From assembly GCA_019423835.1 (NCBI GenBank), contig JAHZAR010000023.1, forward strand, positions 1 to 9,798: a stretch of 9,798 nt of DNA. The letters are read 5' to 3'. The first letter of the stretch is position 1, and every line of letters begins with the position of its first letter. The position numbers and the translations under genes were made by a program. The notes below the pieces were generated by a model, which saw only the letters and a list, made by a program, of their open reading frames with translations, had not been told where the DNA came from and made no database searches. Of this stretch, positions 5,862 to 9,798 are shown piece after piece. Origin of the DNA: Clostridiales bacterium. GTDB lineage: Bacteria > Bacillota > Clostridia > Lachnospirales > Lachnospiraceae.

Positions 5862-6497
5862 ATGGCTGTTGCGGATCATTCTATCGATCCACGGATTCTG
5901 CAAAGCGCACGGGCGGAATTTGTGAAACATGGGTTTGAGAAATCATCTTTAAAAGCTATCTGCGACGGAGCCGGCGTGACCACAGGTGCTCTGTACAAAC
6001 GGTATAAGGGGAAAGAAGAACTCTTCTGCGCAGTGGTGGAACAGACGGTACAGGACCTTTATGCGGAGGCAAAAAGGCGGGGGGATCTGGCCCCCTCTTC
6101 CATGACCGATGAAGAATTAATCCATGCCTGGGAGATGGATGGCAGCGATATGATGTGGTGGTTCCAGTATCTTTATAAACGGCGGGAGGACTTTTATCTG
6201 CTTTTGGCCTGCGCGGAGGGTACCCGCTATTCAAATTTCCAGCACGACTGGGTGGCTCTCCTGACGAAGGCCACCAGCGCTTTCCTGGAGGAGGCAAAAT
6301 CCCGGGGACTCTGCCGGAACGATATCCGGCCGGAGGAGCTGCACATCCTTCTCTCCGCCTTCTGGACCACCATTTACGAACCCTTTATTCATCACTTTAC
6401 CTGGGAACAGATGGAGAATCACTGCAGGATTGTATGCCGCCTGTTCCGCTGGCATGACGCCCTGGGATTTCTCCAGAGGAAGGAGCCCTCTCTTTGA
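5862..6497 (+). CDS. TetR-family transcriptional regulator
   Basis: This 211-residue protein has the usual TetR size. The N-terminal DNA-binding domain covers about 8-56 and includes ARAEFVKHGFEKSSLKAI and the recognition part GAGVTTGALYKRYKGKEELF (37-56). The remainder is a helical ligand-binding and dimerisation domain with no family-specific motif I can name; it contains a Trp/Tyr-rich stretch (MMWWFQYLY, 97-105). The ATG at 5862 is preceded by GGGGG (5850-5854) 7 bases upstream, and the protein then begins right before the DNA-binding domain. The frame is open further upstream into the MATE gene, but that part is not expected to be coding. A palindrome just upstream suggests autoregulation. 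The gene precedes two ABC transporter genes on the same strand and may control them too, although a terminator-like hairpin separates them. Ligand unknown. Confidence 0.92.
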   Translation: MAVADHSIDPRILQSARAEFVKHGFEKSSLKAICDGAGVTTGALYKRYKGKEELFCAVVEQTVQDLYAEAKRRGDLAPSSMTDEELIHAWEMDGSDMMWWFQYLYKRREDFYLLLACAEGTRYSNFQHDWVALLTKATSAFLEEAKSRGLCRNDIRPEELHILLSAFWTTIYEPFIHHFTWEQMENHCRIVCRLFRWHDALGFLQRKEPSL

Positions 6498-6505
6498 GGG
6501 TTTTT
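6484..6505 (+). terminator. Intrinsic terminator including the TetR stop codon
   Basis: CCCTC (6486-6490) pairs with GAGGG (6496-6500) around a five-base loop. An outer G-U and A-U pair extend the stem to 7 pairs, and a T-run follows from 6501. The TetR stop codon (6495-6497) is inside the hairpin. Ribosomes finishing the TetR gene would cover it, so it may be only partly effective. Confidence 0.6.
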
Positions 6506-6518
6506 CTTCTGAATTCAA

Positions 6519-6533
6519 GTTAGTCTAAACTAA
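6519..6533. promoter_or_regulatory. DtxR/IdeR-like iron box before the ABC genes
   Basis: GTTAGTCTAAACTAA matches the last 15 bases of the known DtxR/IdeR iron-box consensus (GTTAGCCTAACCTAA) at 13 positions. The first four bases of that 19-base consensus are not conserved here. The core 6520-6533 is itself a near-perfect palindrome with one mismatched pair. It sits between the TetR terminator and the ABC ribosome binding site, where a bound repressor would block transcription. A -10-like TAAACT (6526-6531) overlaps it, but no good -35 is seen. Iron control is inferred. Confidence 0.5.
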
Positions 6534-6538
6534 TCAAA

Positions 6539-6545
6539 AAGGAGG
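6539..6545 (+). promoter_or_regulatory. Ribosome binding site supporting a TTG start
   Basis: AAGGAGG lies 8 bases before the TTG at 6554. This strong match supports the unusual start codon of the first ABC gene. Confidence 0.8.
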
Positions 6546-6553
6546 TAGTTATA

Positions 6554-8314
6554 TTGTTTCAACAGGTATTGAACTATGCGGGAGAATACAGGAAAACCAC
6601 CTATCTATCCATTGCCGTGATGCTTTCCGGCATTATCATGAACGTCCTCCCCTTTTGGTTCCTCTATCAGCTGCTTCGCCCTCTTCTTACGGGGGAGGAT
6701 GTGGGCCCGGAATACATCCTGGTCAGGGTTTTGGCCATCGCCGTCTGCGGTGTGCTCTACGCCTTTTTGTATGTAAAGGGACTGTCCCTGTCCCACGACG
6801 CCGCCTACCATACCCTGCAGAATTTAAGGATTTCCCTGCAGGGAAAGCTGGAAGGTCAGCCATTAGGCATCATCCAGGAAAAGGGCACCGGGTCCTTAAA
6901 GAAGATGTTCATTGACGATATCGATTCCATCGAGCTTTTGCTGGCCCACGCCCTCCCGGAAGGACTGGCCAACCTGGCGGTTCCCCTTATTGTGTTTATT
7001 GCCATGTTTTTTGCGGACTGGAAGCTGGCCCTTCTCTCCCTGTGCTCTCTCCCCCTGGGCTTTGTGTCCATGGGCGCCATGTACCAGGCCGGCATCAGCA
7101 AGATGGACGCCTACTACGGCGCGGCCCGGAAAATGAACAATACCATCGTGGAATATATCAACGGCATGGAAGTGGTCAAGGTGTTTAACCGGGACGGAGA
7201 TTCCTACCGCCGCTTTGAGGAGGATGTAAGAAGCTACCGGGATTTCACCCTGGACTGGTATAAGGTGTGCTGGCCATGGATGGCCCTCTACAACAGCATT
7301 CTTCCCTGTACGGCGTTATTTACTCTGCCGGTGGGGGCCTGGCTGGTTTTAAAGGGATTTTCCACCCTTCCGGATCTGGTCCTGGTTCTGTGCATGTCCT
7401 TCGGGGTCGGAGCTCCTCTCCTGCGCTCCCTAAGCTTCATGTCCACCATGCCCCAGCTGAAATATAAAATCGACGCCCTGGAGCATCTGATGGACGCGCC
7501 GGCCCTTCAGCAGACAGACGCTTCCTTTTCCGGCGCCGATTACGGCATTTCCTTCGAGGACGTGCGGTTTGCCTACCAGAAGAAAGAGGTGCTTCACGGC
7601 ATTTCCTTCCAGGCGGCTCCGGGATGCCTCACGGCCCTGGTGGGGGAATCCGGGTCGGGAAAATCCACCCTGGCAAAGCTTTTGGTCCATTACTATGACG
7701 TGACTGGGGGAGCCATCCGCATTGGCGGGCAGAGTCTTACAGATATGAGCGTAGAATCCTTAAACAAACAGATTTCCTATGTGTCCCAGGAGCAGTTTCT
7801 GTTTAACATGAGTCTCCTGGAAAACATTCGCCTGGGAAAACCGGAAGCCTCTGATGAGGAGGTGATGGCCGCCGCCCGTAAGGCTCAGTGCGGCGAATTC
7901 CTCTCCCGCCTCCCTGGGGGAATCCATACCATGGCCGGAGACGGTGGAAAACAGCTCTCCGGAGGGGAGCGGCAGAGGATTTCCCTGGCCAGAGCCATCT
8001 TAAAGGACGCTCCCATTGTGGTCCTGGACGAGGCCACCGCATTCATGGACCCGGAAAACGAGGAGAAAATGAACGAGGCCATCGGGGAAGTGATTCAGGG
8101 AAAAACGGTGATCGTCATTGCCCACCGCCTGTATTCCATCATCGGAGCCGACCAGATCTGCGTGCTGGAGCAGGGACGGCTGGCAGATATGGGAACCCAT
8201 GAGGAACTGCTGAACCGCTGTGAAGCTTATCAGAAATTATGGCGTGCAGCTGAACACAGCGCCCGCTGGGCGGTAAAGCCTGACGCCCTGACTCAGGAAG
8301 GAGAAGTTTTATGA
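6554..8314 (+). CDS. ABC transporter half-molecule (permease plus ATPase), first of a pair
   Basis: This 586-residue protein has an exporter-type membrane domain (about 14-300, hydrophobic segments near 17-40, 56-76, 138-176, 245-268 and 272-295) followed by a complete ATP-binding domain (about 331-565). Visible motifs are Walker A GESGSGKST (364-372), Q-loop Q412, signature LSGGERQR (468-475), Walker B VVLDEAT with catalytic E493, D-loop region AFMDPENE and H-loop H524. All are canonical, so it should hydrolyse ATP. It starts with TTG, supported by AAGGAGG 8 bases upstream. It overlaps the second ABC gene by 4 bases (ATGA), which points to a heterodimer. The AF-x-DPENE D-loop pattern and the iron-box-like site upstream resemble YbtP/IrtA-type transporters that import iron-siderophores with an exporter fold. 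Multidrug or peptide export remains possible. Confidence 0.92.
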   Translation: MFQQVLNYAGEYRKTTYLSIAVMLSGIIMNVLPFWFLYQLLRPLLTGEDVGPEYILVRVLAIAVCGVLYAFLYVKGLSLSHDAAYHTLQNLRISLQGKLEGQPLGIIQEKGTGSLKKMFIDDIDSIELLLAHALPEGLANLAVPLIVFIAMFFADWKLALLSLCSLPLGFVSMGAMYQAGISKMDAYYGAARKMNNTIVEYINGMEVVKVFNRDGDSYRRFEEDVRSYRDFTLDWYKVCWPWMALYNSILPCTALFTLPVGAWLVLKGFSTLPDLVLVLCMSFGVGAPLLRSLSFMSTMPQLKYKIDALEHLMDAPALQQTDASFSGADYGISFEDVRFAYQKKEVLHGISFQAAPGCLTALVGESGSGKSTLAKLLVHYYDVTGGAIRIGGQSLTDMSVESLNKQISYVSQEQFLFNMSLLENIRLGKPEASDEEVMAAARKAQCGEFLSRLPGGIHTMAGDGGKQLSGGERQRISLARAILKDAPIVVLDEATAFMDPENEEKMNEAIGEVIQGKTVIVIAHRLYSIIGADQICVLEQGRLADMGTHEELLNRCEAYQKLWRAAEHSARWAVKPDALTQEGEVL

Positions 8315-9798
8315 TTAGTCTGATGAAACGGATTTTAACCGTATCGGGAATTTATAAAAAAAGAATTTTGCTGGCGTTTGTTTTCTCTTTCTTAAAGTCC
8401 CTGCTTTCCAAAGCGCCCATCATTCTGGCCTTCCTGGTGCTGACCGGCTTTTATGAGGGAAGCATTTCTGCCCGCAGCTGCCTGCTTTGCGGCCTTGCCA
8501 TGGTTTTGTGCGTGGCCTTTCAGGCTGTTTTCCAGAACATCGCCGACCGGCTTCAGTCTGCCGCCGGTTTTATGGTATTTTCCGATATGCGGATGGAGCT
8601 GGGCGCCCATTTACGGCGGATGCCTATGGGGTATTTCACCGAAGGCAATATCGGAAAAATCAGTTCCGTGCTCTCCTCCGATATGGTGTTTATCGAGGAA
8701 AACTGTATGACGGTCCTGGCCGATATGATGAGCTACATCTTCGCGGAAATCATTATGGTGGTATTCCTCTTCCTGCTGAACCCCTGGATCGGGCTCATGG
8801 CCCTGGCGGTCATCGGGGTGATCCTTTTTGTGGCAAAAGGAATGAAGAAGGAAGCCATGGAAGACTCGGTTCTCCGGCAGGAGCAGAATGAACATCTGAC
8901 CGAAGCGGTCCTGGACTTTGTGGAAGGCATCGGCATCATCAAGACCTACCATCTTCTGGGAGAAAAGTCAAAGGCCCTGTCGGAGAATTTCCGCAGAAGC
9001 TGCGAGACGAGTCTGAAATTCGAGGAGGACCATTCTCCCTGGCAGCTGCGGCTGAATATTGTCTACGGCCTGGGCTCTGCGGCTATTGCCGGCCTCTCCT
9101 TTTTCCTCTGGCAGCAGGGAATGCTGACAGTCCCGGACCTGATCGGCATTCTTCTCTTCGTCTTCGACCTGTTCGGCCCCATCAAAGCCTTGTATACCCA
9201 GGCCACCCGCCTTACGGTGATGAACAGCTGCATGGACCGGATCGAGGAAGTTTTTTCCCAGCCGGAGCTGCCGGATGAGGGCCTGGAGAAAATTCCCTCT
9301 GCAGGCCATTGCTCAGAGGTGGAATTTCGGAATGTCCGCTTCGGCTACGAAGAAAAAGAGGTGCTTCATGACCTGTCCTTCTGCCTTCCGAAAAACCAGA
9401 TGCTGGCCCTGGTGGGGCCTTCCGGCGGCGGAAAATCCACCATCGCCAACCTTTTAGCCCGTTTCTGGGATGTGAAATCCGGCCAGATCCTGATTCGTGG
9501 AACAGACATCCGCAAGGTAAAGCTGGCGGATTTGATGGACCACATTTCCATGGTGTTTCAGCGGGTATACCTGTTTCAGGACACCATCTACAACAATATC
9601 AGCATGGGACGGCCGGACGCCACCCGGGAAGAAGTGATGGAGGCGGCAAAAAAAGCAAGGTGCTACGACTTTATTATGGCTCTTCCAGATGGATTCGACA
9701 CGGTCATCGGGGAAGGGGGAGAAAGCCTGTCCGGCGGGGAAAAGCAGCGGATTTCGATCGCCCGGTGTATCTTAAAGGACGCTCCCATTGTGATTCTG
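8311..9798 (+). CDS. ABC transporter half-molecule, second of a pair (3' end outside window)
   Basis: This frame is open for 496 codons to the right edge. The start ATG overlaps the previous stop (ATGA) and has GGAG 7 bases upstream, so the two genes are translationally coupled. The membrane domain covers about 15-310, with hydrophobic segments near 18-45, 58-74, 135-175, 250-267 and 273-290. The ATP-binding domain starts near 336 and shows Walker A GPSGGGKST (369-377), Q-loop Q417 in VFQRVYLF, and signature LSGGEKQR (473-480). The sequence ends within Walker B at IVIL, just before the Asp-Glu pair, so the catalytic Glu, D-loop and H-loop cannot be checked. About 80-100 residues are missing. 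It most likely pairs with the first ABC protein in the cytoplasmic membrane. Substrate and direction share the same uncertainty: siderophore/iron import (YbtQ/IrtB-like) or export of a drug or peptide. Confidence 0.9.
   Translation, partial: MISLMKRILTVSGIYKKRILLAFVFSFLKSLLSKAPIILAFLVLTGFYEGSISARSCLLCGLAMVLCVAFQAVFQNIADRLQSAAGFMVFSDMRMELGAHLRRMPMGYFTEGNIGKISSVLSSDMVFIEENCMTVLADMMSYIFAEIIMVVFLFLLNPWIGLMALAVIGVILFVAKGMKKEAMEDSVLRQEQNEHLTEAVLDFVEGIGIIKTYHLLGEKSKALSENFRRSCETSLKFEEDHSPWQLRLNIVYGLGSAAIAGLSFFLWQQGMLTVPDLIGILLFVFDLFGPIKALYTQATRLTVMNSCMDRIEEVFSQPELPDEGLEKIPSAGHCSEVEFRNVRFGYEEKEVLHDLSFCLPKNQMLALVGPSGGGKSTIANLLARFWDVKSGQILIRGTDIRKVKLADLMDHISMVFQRVYLFQDTIYNNISMGRPDATREEVMEAAKKARCYDFIMALPDGFDTVIGEGGESLSGGEKQRISIARCILKDAPIVIL

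Noticed and set aside
8487..8891. Plus-strand open frame inside the second ABC gene
   Set aside because: It is out of frame with the continuous ABC reading frame that carries all the transporter motifs.
1..9798. CRISPR arrays, tRNA or rRNA genes, insertion sequences, phage genes
   Set aside because: No regularly spaced repeats, no tRNA-like cloverleaf, and no transposase, integrase or phage protein were seen.

Overview
The window looks like a chromosomal segment of a Gram-positive Clostridia species, most likely Lachnospiraceae. The main reasons are the minus-strand order of a B12-binding-type radical SAM protein, a DUF2344 'radical SAM-linked' protein and ribonuclease G, which is a conserved clostridial neighbourhood, and the strong GGAGG-type ribosome binding sites throughout. 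The species cannot be named from the sequence alone.

Region 1 (1-2708, minus strand) is a tightly packed housekeeping operon. The radical SAM gene overlaps the DUF2344 gene by 17 bases, and the DUF2344 gene overlaps the start of ribonuclease G by 20 bases. Ribonuclease G runs off the left edge. A strong hairpin lies inside its first codons.

Region 2 (2709-3188) has no intact gene. It holds two good minus-strand promoter candidates that would drive the operon. It also holds an open, GC-rich, coding-like stretch without a start codon, ending 37 bases before the radical SAM gene. This may be the tail of a lost upstream gene, which would make the area a junction between the old operon and newer accessory DNA.

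Region 3 (3189-5767) is a divergent pair: an AraC-family regulator on minus and a MATE-family multidrug/cation antiporter on plus. The 248-base shared control region contains a good AraC promoter, a weaker MATE promoter and an inverted repeat that could be an operator. This block looks more AT-rich than its flanks.

Region 4 (5768-9798, plus strand) holds a TetR-family regulator preceded by a 34-base nested palindrome, its probable operator. The gene ends in a hairpin terminator that includes its stop codon. Next come two half-size ABC transporters of the exporter fold, joined by an ATGA overlap and probably forming a heterodimer; the second is cut by the window edge. A site resembling a DtxR/IdeR iron box sits just before the first ABC gene. 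This suggests iron-dependent control and a YbtPQ/IrtAB-like iron-siderophore role, although drug or peptide export is not excluded.

Overall, a conserved RNA-metabolism operon is flanked by accessory transport genes, each with its own regulator. No RNA genes, CRISPR arrays, insertion sequences or phage genes were seen.
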